Position numbers and translations under genes: made by a program. Under the pieces are notes generated by a model that saw only the letters and a program-made list of their open reading frames with translations, was not told where the DNA came from and did no database searches. From NCBI RefSeq assembly GCF_020085105.1, contig NC_058043.1, positions 20,232,667 through 20,296,666 on the forward strand: DNA of 64,000 nt, given 5' to 3'. Every line of letters starts with the position of its first letter. The first letter of the stretch is position 1. This DNA comes from Siniperca chuatsi. Lineage: Eukaryota > Chordata > Actinopteri > Centrarchiformes > Sinipercidae. This document shows, in pieces, positions 38,601-50,286 of this stretch.

Positions 38601-41600
38601 ATTACTTACACAGATGTTAACTCATTTATAAATAGACTTCTCCTGCACGTTTGATTAGCTTTGTTTTCAATGTGATTGTCTTTTAAAAATATATATTTGT
38701 TCACACACATTATGCACATATCTTCACTGAGTTGCCAATTATTACTAAAACACCTTTCGGTATAATGCAATGCAATTCAACGGCACCCAAACTGACAGTC
38801 TCCAAAATGACCACAGAGTTGAATCAACATCTCTGTGACAAATGTCAACAAAAACATGATTAGCTCCATAAAAGACAGCATTTATTACAGGGCTTCTGTA
38901 TTGGATTGCATAAGATTCAGCTAGGTGTACCCATTAAACTGGCAACTCTGTATATGCATATATGCTTTTGTGTCCAAAAATTTGGTCGATTTAATCAATC
39001 ACTCAATTGACAGAAAATTCATCAATGACTTTTTGTTTCTATATTTAATAAATAAATGATTAGACAATTATCAAGTGAAACAAAATTATAAATATTTGCT
39101 GGTTCCACCTTTTGGTTGTTTGATTTGCTGCTTTTCTTCTTTCTCTATCATTAAATTAATTACCTTCGGGGTTTCCGGACTATAGATTAAGCTAAAAAAG
39201 CTATTCATTAGACATTTCTATTGGACTCTGGGAACTTGTGAAAGGCACTTCTCATATTTTTACATTTATAGACTAAATGATACTGAAAGTAATCATTCGT
39301 TGAAGTCCCAATTTGCTTTTACTTATTTTTTATGTATTTCCCTTTGGAATGAAATGTGCCACTGCTTTAAGCCTTGGCTTTACTTAGCAATTTCTAGCTT
39401 TAATTTCCACTTACTTATGGTCTCATGTGTTGAGTACTGAATAGAAAATGTGTAACACATGTGTCACACTTCAGTCACATGAGTCCATATGCTTCTTTCC
39501 TGTTGCATTACACAGGCTCTGACAGCCCAACAACACATACGAAGGATGTGACGACACACACACGGGCCATGAAGCTCAAACACCAGGCTCTCCAAGACCG
39601 ACTGGAGCTCTGCATACTCGAGCTGAAGAAACTCTGCATCCGAGAAGCTGTAAGTAATAGCAATCTACAAATCAACAGTTTAAAAACTGATGAGGCTGCA
39701 TAAAAAACGACATTGAAAACACGTCACAGAACTTATGAGTCACACAATCATGATAATCAAGCTCTTAATAAGGGTTTTAGTAGACCTAGACAAAATAAAA
39801 CAATAGTAGACAATTGTTACATAATGGCAAGCTGTGACAAAATGTACTCTCTGTATTGCATACAGTATGATTCAGCTCCTGTTATAAAAGATTAAATAGG
39901 TGGGGTAATTTAGTACAAGATGTTTGATGACGCATTTTACTGCAGGTTAACAAATTAACTTGCAAGAAGGGACATTTCTTAGATGTGTTTGGCCATGTCC
40001 ACATTAATGTGGATGAATAAAAGAGCCAGCAGATTAATGCTCTGATGTCCACACAACAGAAGATTGGGGTTTCCAAAGATTCAAAACACTGACTCGGTGT
40101 ACATGAATGTCCAAAAAATTATGCATTTTCAAATGTATCTGCATTTGCTTCCTCATGGCCTTAATGTCACAGTGATTAACTCTAGTCAGGAACTCCACTG
40201 AGAGGAAACAAAAGGTCTTTTAATCTATCCTCCTGTCCTTTTGTGACGTTTTTATTTTGGCTCTTACCACCGAGCAAAATACAAACATCATCCCTTTCCT
40301 TTCAGACACATTGTGTAGTGAAATTAGACCACGCAATGTGGCTGCAATGAGGTTTTTTGTATGTATCATAGCTTTTGAAGAGGTATCCTGGTGGTTCAAT
40401 TGGCCAAAGCAATTTCAAAGATTCCCATAACTGCAGCATGAGACTTTTGTCACATGTCACCCCTTCATTTTCAGTCTTTTCTGCCTCTCTCTTCTCTCTC
40501 TGCATTGTGAATTATCAGATAAAGACTAAAAATTGCCACATTAAGTTATTTCGAAACTGGACACATACTCCTTTGGGAGTACCTTTGCCATGTGTCGTTG
40601 CTCCAGGGTAAAATCCCAGGACTGATCATTCTTTCTTGTTGACACTCGGGCTGGGCACTCCTGTTGGGACATGCTTAGGTGAACTAATGGGAGGCATGAT
40701 GCCTCTCCCTTCTCTCAGTGACAAAATAACTAATCTCATTGGCCGTACTTACGTTTTTGTCTTTCTGCAAAGGTGGCTGGCTAGGAGTGACTCAAAGTAA
40801 CAGTGTTTTAATGACTGTTCTTTAATGAAGTCGGTAACAGTGCGTTGTCATACTCTATGCTTGGTTTGGACACGCATACTTGGTCCAGTGAGAAAGTGAT
40901 ACCCAAAGAATGTGTTGTGAAAGGAAATGCAAACGCAGAATTGTGCAACAGATTCCTTAAACATATATGCCTCAACATGTAAGGAGAGCAGAATAAGATA
41001 CTTCATCATTTCAAAACTGCCACAGACATAGTTGAATAAACTCTGAACAGATGTGTGTCTTTATTTGAACAACTAAACTGAAAGGATTTATTAGCGTTTG
41101 AAAAGATATCTTTAAATAAAATATCTTTTAAGCTTTAAATAAACTTTTAGTCTGCCAATAAACTTTTAGTCATGTTTAAATGTTGCTTTGTGACATTTTC
41201 TGTGTCGTTCAGGAGTTGACAGGCCGGCTGTCAGATGATTACCCTCTGCTGCCAGGAGAGAAGCCTCCGCAGATTCGCAGACGTATTGGAGCTGCGTTTA
41301 AACTGGACGAACAAAGCTTCCCTCGAGGGGCAGAGGTATAAGCAGCATTTAAAGACTGCAAGGCTGAATAATGTTGTTTTTAAACGATGCAAAAACCTCA
41401 AGGACATACAATGTTTCACGAATCACACTGTTGTCTGTCTCTTGTCACCCTGCCATAACCTTTCCAGGAGTCAGAGCTGAGTTTAGTGGATGCTGAGTTA
41501 GCGCTTCAGATGAAGATATTCGAGGCAGCGCGCAAGCTCTGTGAGGAGGATCACCCGAGTAAGGCTGTCAAAAAGAGCCGGTTACAGCAGTGCAGGAGAG

Positions 41601-44600
41601 CGGAGAAAAAACTCAAACGACTACAAGAGACGGCCTTTCAGCTGCAACTGGAGCATGGTCGATCATCACCACTCCCTGCTTTTAATATTGCACAACAAGG
41701 TGAGAGGCGCCCCGCCAGACTAGACTAGAGGATAGTTTGACGCCAGATCTTTTATAATCATCAGTGCAGAGAATTAATTGATTTTCACTTTATAACTTAT
41801 TAATCTTAATTGAACAGTCCTTGGCTCTTCATAGATTTGTAGAAATGCATCATTTGATACATATGAATCAAAGTGTTTTGTCTGTTTCTGTTTTTCAGAT
41901 CTGGGTACATCTGATGACAGCTCGCTGTCTGATTCTTTAGTCCAAGATGAAGGTAAGACTCACCTTGACCCAATTTCTACAAGTGGAAAAGCTGTTTCTT
42001 GTTTCTGTTTTTGTTTTCAATTCTAGTGTTGATGAGAGTAAGAGGAGCAAGACCAACTTTTTGTAGTTTAAAAGCAGGACAATGTTTGCCACACAACCAG
42101 TTCCACCATAAAACGTGAAAATGGGAGCTGAGTACATAAAGTATTTATCTTGAATACTGCAGTGCTCATGGTTTCCTCAAAGCATACATAAAGAATCAAT
42201 GGAGGAGATGCATGATTATCAACACTAAATAACTCTGCAGGTATCATACACAATCTAATTTCTATTTTTCTCTAGAAGTGACAAGCCAGTCATCACAGCT
42301 GTCCTCAGGACTCCTCCATCCAGGAGAGACTGATCCTCCCCCTGTGTCCTCACAGTCCTTCATAGACAGCTCCTGCATGTCTCCATCTGTGGCTCCAAAG
42401 CCCCTGCCGCTGACCCCAAGCCAGTCTCCCCATCCAAGCCTTGACTCTACATTGAGTTTAAACTCAAGCCCCGCATATGACCCTCCTCCGATCCAGCACT
42501 CCCCGTGGACAGAGTCTAGTCTCGACCAACCTTACCAGAAGAGCAAGAAGTCACGCTCCTCCAGCAAGACGAGGTAACGCAGAGCATCCATCATGACTCC
42601 TTTCCTGTTCATCAAGTTTTTAGTTTTGGAAGAGCCAACAAGAAGCATTAACAAGCTTGCGAGTGAAATGCTTTCTGGTTGAATTCTTTGGAAAGGCTGG
42701 GGAAAAAACAAGTTGATGGAAGTGAATAATAAACACTCCACTTCTGCCTTTAACAAAACTTTGTGCACCCTTTCGAAAATGTATTATACATCAAGGCAAG
42801 GACATTATAAGCAAGGACTGATTGGTGTACTTGGGCTGCTTTGTATTTCCTTGTTGGCAGTGTTTCTTGATAGTGAGACAACATGGAGCATATTTTCTTG
42901 TCAATAATGCTGGACAAAATAGCTCATCTAGCAACGTCCTTTCCAGTGCAAACCCTCTTGTTCCTGGCCTGTATTACAAAGTAGATGTCAGTGATGTTTA
43001 TGTTGATAATTGTGCAACACTGCCATCTGCTTTTGCACCAGTGCTACAGCAGTCAATGGGTAGCGCCAACACAGAACTATAAATCCTACTGATTTATAAT
43101 GACATCTTGACACAGAGGTAGAATTCAGGCTTTATTGTCCAGTATGTCGATTGCTGTAATGAAAACTCCAACCTGTGATAATGTGTATTCTTCTTTGTCA
43201 GTGTAATGAATCAATGTTGTTTCCATTTACATATAATCATTAATGATCTCAGCCACAGTATGTCAGAGGCAATACAGGAATATTTTTTGGGAAATGTTGA
43301 ACAAAGCCTGGATATTTTTTAAGTATTTCAGATTTTTCAATATATAAAAACACAAACTGAGAAACAAAATATAACATATATTTATTTTGCTGCTGTTTTT
43401 GTCTGTTTAGCAGTCCAGCCAAAACTGAATTGTTGCCACCGTTGGAGGCTTGCTTAGCACAATCTGCTCTGCCACTGCAACTCTCCCATCTGAGGCTGAG
43501 CCGCACCCAGTCGAACAGCACACCTTCCACACCAGAGATGCGTGTGCACAGACAACTCTCCCTCAGGTAGCCACACCTCAAACACATCTACAGTACTGTA
43601 TGTCAGCAGCACACCTATGTTGAGCCTGTGATTAACTGCAGTGATGTAATTTACCTTTACACGTGTTATTTTAAAAAATCAGGGACTGTGAGATTTACCT
43701 ATTTTAAAAGTTGAGTTTGTTGGCTAAGTAGCCATACTAATGAACTTGCAATGTAACAGCATATCTTGTGTGATTTGCACAGGTTATCCAACCCTGAATC
43801 TTCATTTGAAAAGGACCGTGGTCGTACCAGAGGTCCGAGGAGACGACTGACAGAATACGCGATAACTTTACCAGAGACTCCTCCCCCTGCGGCGATCTAT
43901 GGAAAGCATGCTAGCTCTGAGGATAGCAACTCTGAACACTCATTTACATCTTACAACAGCTCACCGTGTCAGGAGTTGGCCTGTGATTCGCCCAAACAAT
44001 ATCAGTCTGCATTCCTGCACTCTGGCCCAGTTGGCAGCTATGGACCTCAAGCCTTCCCACGCACTGGCATTTACCATAATCCCAGGCAGCAGTCCAACGC
44101 CAGTTTTCACAAAGCCTATTACAATGAAGAAATGGTCTACCCGCCTGATCTGGACTTGGCACGGGGCTATTACACCCAGCAGGCTCCCTGTCCCTCCAAC
44201 AGATATGAGTATTGGTATAAAGACGCTGCTGTACCCCACCAGAGAGCACAGAGGCCTTTACCTCCTGATATCAGACTCTCCCCCTCCCCAGCTCAATGGG
44301 ACCATCCACACTACCGCTCTAGTGGTCTCCCACAACAAGTAGTGAATGAGCAGCTCAAGTCATGGCACTGGCGCAGTCAGCTCAAAGCCCCCAGGTCCCA
44401 TTCTCTTGACAGACAGGGAGCAGTCAGAGTTAAAAACATGTCGGCCCGGGACATGACCTGCTACCAAAATCAGAAGTACCATGAACAGGTAAGCAGACAA
44501 ATTATTTTGATCTATGTCTAACAATCTGTTAGCCAAAATTACTGTAGCAAGTGGCCTTATGTAATTACTTGACTTATTTGATTAGTAGTTAAAGGCAGGA

Positions 44601-45613
44601 AATTATTTTTACTTCTCCACCGACTACAATACGTGATCAATTTTCACATTTGACATTTTCACAATGTACCTGGCCAGAATTACTTTTTAATGAATGAGCT
44701 GGTTACATGCCAAAGCTGCTGGAAAAGAAAAGAAATTTAGGATTAAGTAATATTTTGGAAATTGGCCTGTTTGACCAGAAACCTGCTATTTTCATGCTAT
44801 TTCGCATTTCTTGATAGACATAATAAATGGGTCGGGTTTCTTTGTTTTCATTCATGAGGTTTTTAATATATAGTCACACCAGCAGACACTGAAACACAGG
44901 GACACATTCGATACAAAACTAGCATCAAGGCAACAACTCTACATATCTGCTCAGTTTAAGGCAGTAATAGAAAAAAGCATGTAGATTGTATTTTAATATT
45001 TTAAGTTTATATTTAGGATACAAAGAGCAAGTTTATATGCATTGTGATAATCCGATTTTAAAATGATTAAGGCACTAACTACTGCAGCTGTTGGATATTT
45101 CTTGTTATCACCATTCGGAAAACATGTCTAGATTTCTGTTTATTGCTTAAATCTATTCAGACACACAGACGCCTCGGCCCAATTTCATTCAGTTTTTAAA
45201 AGCAAGCATGGCTCTAGAAGGTCGTTGATGAAGTCCAAGAAATTGTTGGGTTTTTTTAATGACAAACTGCTGAATACACCAGTGAAAGTGAAGAGTTGTG
45301 TAGGTTGTTGTTATTCACTTACGTTAAGTATAAGTCATGTAGAATTTAGACCTGAAGTCCTGAATAGTCAGTAGCCACAGAAAAATATGAATGACAAACT
45401 CAGGATGTTACAGAAGGTCACCTTATATATTTACATACTACCAAATTAAATGTATTTCATTATATATCTTCACATCTTAATCGTGGTTCTAAAAAGCTTT
45501 TTTATGCTACTAACTTTCAGGTTATCCAAAGAAGGGCTCTCCAAAGAGCTGCAGATGACACTCAGGGGCACTGGGTTGTAGACGATGGCTCTCACTTTGT
45601 AAGTCAACTGTAA
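35652..45613 (+). CDS. inava: Innate immunity activator protein (INAVA, C1orf106 homologue)
   Basis: Nine coding exons join in frame to 616 aa: 35652-35706, 39516-39649, 41213-41335, 41468-41699, 41899-41952, 42276-42573, 43411-43566, 43783-44488, 45521-45613, all with AG/GT borders. The start matches human INAVA ('MEGNGEISDTDSGIIL'). The CUPID/DUF3338 domain covers about 25-170, with 'YPLLPGEKPPQIRRRIGAAF' and a Lys/Glu-rich coiled-coil-like stretch. Then come 'DDSSLSD' (about 186), 'SPWTESSLDQPYQK', the Ser/Pro-rich middle, and the conserved 'SHSLDRQGAVRVKN'. In mammals INAVA binds cytohesins through CUPID, regulates ARF6 activity and epithelial junctions, and promotes NOD2/TRAF6 signalling. 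FRMD4A/B share the domain, but there is no FERM domain here. The exon at 35592 carries 60 nt of 5' UTR. Length is close to mammalian INAVA (about 660-680 aa). Confidence 0.92.
37380..37600 (-). repeat. 'cgattaatcg' family repeat, copy c
   Basis: Begins 'ttagagctgaaacagctag', then 'gaatcgattggttgattgac' and 'agcaaaaatgcccc'. This is the same family as copies a, b, d and e, diverged and truncated. Confidence 0.6.
38730..38957 (-). repeat. Second copy of the 31141-31410 repeat, inverted
   Basis: Read on the - strand it begins 'agttgccagtttaatgggta' and continues with 'cctgtaataaatgctgtc'. The far end is 'actgagttgccaattattac' on the + strand. It lies within inava intron 2. Confidence 0.6.
38979..39315 (-). 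repeat. 'cgattaatcg' family repeat, copy d
   Basis: Contains 'tttggtcgatttaatcaatc', 'attgacagaaaattcatc', 'ttgatttgctgcttttcttc' and 'taatcattcgttgaagtccc'. It lies in inava intron 2, directly after the inverted repeat copy. Confidence 0.6.
40383..40545 (+). repeat. Decayed tRNA-derived SINE
   Basis: 'cctggtggttcaattggcc' resembles a tRNA-like head. 'catgtcaccccttcattttc', 'ctctctcttctctctctg' and 'gataaagactaaaaattgcc' match the body and tail of a common fish SINE ('catgtcgtcccccctctctc... aataaaggcaaaaatgcc'). It is diverged and has no clear target duplication. Confidence 0.5.
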
Positions 45614-47221
45614 ACCAATGCTGCCTGAACTTGGACTGCAAACTGAACACGTTAACTCAGAGGCTGCAACTGCATTCATTCCCAATTAACCAAAGTGAAG
45701 TTAGTCCAAAAATCAAGTCTGATAAACTGTTTATGCCCATAAAGAATAACTTTTTTCATGATTCCCGTTTGCCTGCCAGCCTGTATTTGGGCATACAGAG
45801 GGAGGATGAGAAAACTGGAGCAATACAATTACAGTATGATGCAATCTAGTATAACAATAACACAAACTACGGCCTCCGAAGTTACTATAAAGTGGAATCA
45901 AACACCTCTCTGACACAGTCACAGTAAAGCTGATTGCAGAGCAGTTGTATTGGATTTGGAGCACAACTGTACCTGTTGTTTTTGTCCACTCTGTATGTTG
46001 TTTTGTACTAACAGTTACAATTGAAGCATTGAACCGAATGCTTGTTAAATGTTTCTCAAAAACAGATATTATGATCGTCGCAGAGTTTGTGTGTCATTAA
46101 ATACAGGGTTATTTTGATATGCGAAGCACTTATAAGATGAAATGGTAATTGGCAGCAAAGTGGTTAGAGATAGCAGGAGGTCACACAGAAATGTCCAAAT
46201 TGCACATTGTAGTTGGATTTTGAGAAATGTTTTAAAATAACTTTTCTCCCGTAATTTACAATCAGGCCATTGTTGACGTTAATCTCAGATGAATTACGAT
46301 TTAATGTAAAGCCATTGGGTAAACTGTTTTAGGTACTTAATCATACAACATAGTGCTGCATTAGAATTTGAGTTAACTTTTTGCAGTTTGGTAGATGGAG
46401 AATAAAGTTTTCACCTAGCAGTATGAAGGAAATATATTCATTGTAAAATAATGTAAATGAGCAACATGTCCTTTTTTAACTACATTTTGTGTATAATGTT
46501 GCCTTGATTGAGTCACCGTGTTAATGATCTTGAGCTTCTTAAATTTAAGATTTGTCAAATTTGACTTGTTTTTTTACTTACATGTGTCTGTGGCTGTGCA
46601 AGTTAACTTAAATTACTAATGAACTTAATCAACTAGTTTAAACTAGATATTAACTTACTCACATGACATATAAAGTAGCAAATTAAGACAAAAGCAGAGT
46701 CTTGATTCTTGGCAGCTATTAACGTGTTGAATTGAAATTTAAATGTCCTGAGAATCTTTATCAGTATCTGTGTTGGTGCACAAGTGTTTGATCACTAGAC
46801 ACTAACCTTTTTGTTAGAATACAATTTTAACTCTTGAGGTGACCTGTATTCGAAACATTGCTAATATATGATTTACAAGCAAGTCTCCCAAACAAACAAG
46901 ATGTTTACGGTTGATCATTTGAGAATGAGAGCAAATTACTGCAAATTCAACTACAGCTACACACTGACTGGTCTCTCAGTGATCTATTTATGTGTTAATT
47001 TATTGTGAGTCAGACTTGAAATAAAAGAAGACATGGACCTGAGTTTGCAAAATCCAGCAGCAGTAAAGTGTGTAGTTGTGTATAAAAAAACAAAAAAAAA
47101 ACAATCATGTTACCTTGTGTGCCTCTTTTTTACTGTTTTTTTTTTTTATTTATCAGTTAAAGGAGTTTATGTGTTAAGTTTCTGTTTAAACATCTGTGAA
47201 AATGTTTTCCCTGTGGAAGAA

Positions 47222-47227
47222 AATAAA
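47222..47227 (+). terminator. inava: inava poly(A) signal
   Basis: An AATAAA about 1.6 kb after the stop. Another at 47020-47025 is an alternative. The 3' UTR (45614 to about 47240) contains no other gene. Confidence 0.5.
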
Positions 47228-47306
47228 GAGTAATGTTTGCATAGTTTTGAGTTTCATTTACTTCCATCATGTGCTGTTATTCCAGTGTCAAAGCCCTTGT
47301 ATAATA

Positions 47307-47551
47307 GGCCCTTTTCACAGAAGACATTTAGACACATCACAGTAGTTAAAGAACAGGTGTAAATAATAACATTAATGATGGCTGAATTCCATTTAGCTGC
47401 TTCAGTTTCAGGCTCCTGGTGTTGCTGGCTCACTGTCACACTGTCATGACTTACTGGGACACTTGAATGGAACAGAGCCATCATTAATGTCATTAGTAAC
47501 ACCTGCGGTTTTCCTGCTTGACAGGTCAAAATGCCTGCCGTTAAAAAGGCC
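47307..47551. mobile_element. MITE with ~80-bp terminal inverted repeats
   Basis: Outer ends are 'ggcccttttcacagaag' (+) and the complement of 'cgttaaaaaggcc'. Inner parts of the arms, 'taacattaatgatggct' and 'agccatcattaatgtcatta', are also inverted. The arms are about 80 bp with mismatches and the core about 90 bp. It is flanked by TA on both sides (left 'ataata', right 'tattg'), suggesting a TA target site. It has no ORF and lies just past the inava poly(A) signal. Confidence 0.7.
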
Positions 47552-48589
47552 TATTGTTTATGTTCAGTTTTAATTTTGGCATCTCTACCTGGTTTTGCAA
47601 TGTGTGCACACCTGAGAGGTGTGTTCTTATTGAAGGTGACTATTTATGAAAGAAAAGGCTTAATGGAAGTAAGGCAACTAGTTATGTAATAAGTTTTTTT
47701 GAGAAAGTTTTTCAACTGTCATGTGAACTTCAGACATACTGAAATCAATGTTTTTCTCTATTCAGTTATTTATGGTTTTTAAATGTGAAGTTCACCACTT
47801 AATACCTTTGACACACAGTATGTACAGTTAGGTAGTTCTTACCCTCTGAGACACAATATAAAAACATCAGAGCAACTAAGTCTGTGATTCTACCCACTGT
47901 TGAGAGGTACAGAGTATAGTGACTGTATTTCAGAAAGCCATCACCATGTAGGTTTTTAACAGTGTCCGGTGTTGTATCTAATGTCTGTGAAGATGGGCGC
48001 TTTTTTTTTTCTCCAAGCGTGTAAGTTTATTATCGAGCAGCCATCTGTCATGACAGGCTGCCAGAATAGAGGCTTTTATCCAACCCCATGTGGTTTTCTC
48101 ATTCTCTGCTTTGATGATTCCCATGCATCAGTCTCTTTTCTGTTTTTGTGACTTTCACTGGGAATTATATCCCCAAGTTATTCACTGGATCAAAAAATTA
48201 ACAAGTACTGTACAGTATTTCTGGCCACAGTGCATTTCAAAAAGATTTGTTGCTGTGCTTTCTGTCTCTGAAATGTATTCCATCAAAAATGCATTAGACT
48301 ACATCTTCATATGGTCTCAAATACCTTCTAAACAGAAAACTGTTTAACTGTTTGTGGTACATTGATAATATATATTTTAAATGCAAGATACTTGAATGCA
48401 TTTTGAGATATAATCTTCCCAAAGACACACTATAGTAAATGCATTTTGATATGATTAATATATACATTTTTTAGGATAAATTATTTCCGGTTTTACATGT
48501 TGAAAATCCTTTTTTTTTAAATACATCAAGTAAATGTAAACAAATGAAGGCGCTTGCTGATCAAAGTATGTAAAGATATTTGTTTTTCT

Positions 48590-48725
48590 ACGTGTGTATA
48601 GGTGCTTTTATTTTGATAAAAGGGCAGGGATTAGGTTTACGGAAGAGATCTAAACTTCCGGAAAGGATTGTGTTTCGCATAACGATAAATAATTCACCTT
48701 CCTGGTTTGAAGGCTACCTTGTCAG
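48590..48725 (+). promoter_or_regulatory. adipor1: Probable adipor1 promoter and first non-coding exon
   Basis: An ETS-type palindrome 'cttccggaaag' (48655-48665) and a nearby 'tacggaag' mark a TATA-less promoter. About 60 nt downstream, 'ctaccttgtcag' followed by 'gtaatt' is a plausible donor (after 48725) for splicing to the acceptor at 50217. The transcription start is inferred. Confidence 0.4.
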
Positions 48726-49565
48726 GTAATTTATGTCCATTTAATGAAATCGCTCTAGCAGATGTGAGTACAGTAGGCTGTCTAGATAACGTTATATGCT
48801 GGCGCTGTCGTAAAGACGTTTGTCTTGCTGCTAGCAAGTTAATTCACAGAGCAGTGTCGTCCGTTCGACTGGTAACGTTAGCTAACGGTAGCTAAAGGGT
48901 AACGTTAGCAAGATGATATGTGAGCGATCCGTGACCTGCTAACTTAAATCAGCGCTCGTTAAATTTTAATTTAGCAAGTTGCTATCAAGTGTACCAAACC
49001 GTAAAGAAACGACGAATTTACGTTAAGTCGTCCGTATCTTGCGGTTGTTTACATTTTGTACTCCATGTTCCGTCTGACGCTGTGCTAATCAACATCCGTG
49101 TGGCTTTACTAAGCAGTAACTTGGTTAAACGTTGTATTTATTTCAGCCGCTTTGTGTCAAATGTCAGTAATTTGTCTCATATCAGGTGTATTGTCCTACT
49201 GTAATTGTCGACCGATAATTGTGGTTGGTGGCATAGATCTAAATAAGTTTAGCCGCTCCTTTGTTCTCTTGTTGTGAATGTCTGATAGATGAAACACGGA
49301 TTTCATCTGAGACCCAGATTAATCACCAGCCATTTTATATCAGGGGTTAGATAAATGTTAAGTAATATGCGATAACCGTGCAGTACTACATCACCTTAAT
49401 GTACTATATATTACAGTGTAATATACACATTGTACAATAGCATGTACATAATATCCTTTAATTGTTATATGTAAGGCTATGCAGACTGTGTGTACTGTAC
49501 ATTTACTGTATCCATCAGTAGATGCACATAAAACCATCTCTGTATATAGGGCAACTTATTATCAG

Positions 49566-49922
49566 TGATGCACCAATAACCAATCTGATTATTGTGGCTG
49601 AAACCAATGCAATATCCGATAATTAATCTTGCAATTGCAAAATAGGACAAAATATGTAGGCTAATTAACTTCAGACCGTCTCTCCTTATTGACAAGCAAT
49701 TATAGGCTATAGAAGAAACATTGGAAGAACTGACCTTAAAAAAATACTCTGGGTTTTCACTTATTTAGATCTGATCCCTTTTCAGAACCAGGTTTCAGTT
49801 GAAATCTAGTCCGCAGCTTTTGTAAAATGGCTCCACATTACTGGACGCAATTATCAGCTTAAATTCCATTATTGGAACAATGTCAATCATTACATTTATC
49901 GGCCAATAGTATATTGGCCACC
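49566..49922. repeat. 'gatgcacc... atcggccaata' repeat in adipor1 intron 1
   Basis: The left end 'agtgatgcaccaataacc' and right end 'ttatcggccaatagtatatt' are in the style of the repeat fragment at 31411-31505. The centre is diverged. It is probably a non-autonomous DNA transposon. Confidence 0.45.
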
Positions 49923-49974
49923 ATATCTATTTATATTTATATTAATATTTAGTCCAGATTTTTTTTGCATTGTA

Positions 49975-50207
49975 TACATTATATACAAATCACAGTAACA
50001 ATCTGTATGAAACTGTTTGTTTTCCACCTCTTGCCTGTATATAATAGCATCATGTTTATGTTTCCTTGTCTTTGTTAGCTCTATGTCTATATTTGTGTCT
50101 TCCTGTAAATTTGTTCTCTGCAGTGCAGAGTATATTGAGAGCTACTGAGAACTGGAGTCAAATTTCTTGTATATGTTATGTTAGCCAGTAAGGTTGATTG
50201 TGATTCT
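49975..50207 (+). repeat. LINE-like tail abutting adipor1 coding exon 1
   Basis: 'gtcaaatttcttgtatatg' and 'gccagtaaggttgattgtga' align with the better-preserved tail at 14560-14625 ('caaattccatgtatgtg', 'ggcaataaagctgattct'). The retroelement end lies about 10 nt before the splice acceptor AG at 50216-50217. Confidence 0.5.
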
Positions 50208-50286
50208 GGTTGCTCAGGAGGAAATCCATCTGAACCATCTGAAGCAGAATACAGAGACTGTGAGTGGGTCATCAGGCAGTCTCCCT

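Larger units (their letters stand above)
35707..39515 (+). other. inava: inava intron 2
   Basis: A 3.8-kb intron between phase-1 borders. It carries three interspersed repeats (37380-37600, 38730-38957, 38979-39315) and an AT-rich near-palindrome at 38352-38400. No additional exon is seen. Confidence 0.8.

Noticed and set aside
41468..41699. Identity of the CUPID-domain gene as frmd4
   Set aside because: FRMD4A/B share the domain, but no FERM domain precedes it and the start and C-terminal motifs match INAVA.
43899..44342. 147-aa frame inside the large inava exon, and - strand frames of 92-101 aa
   Set aside because: Shadows of the inava exon at 43783-44488, whose own frame matches INAVA.
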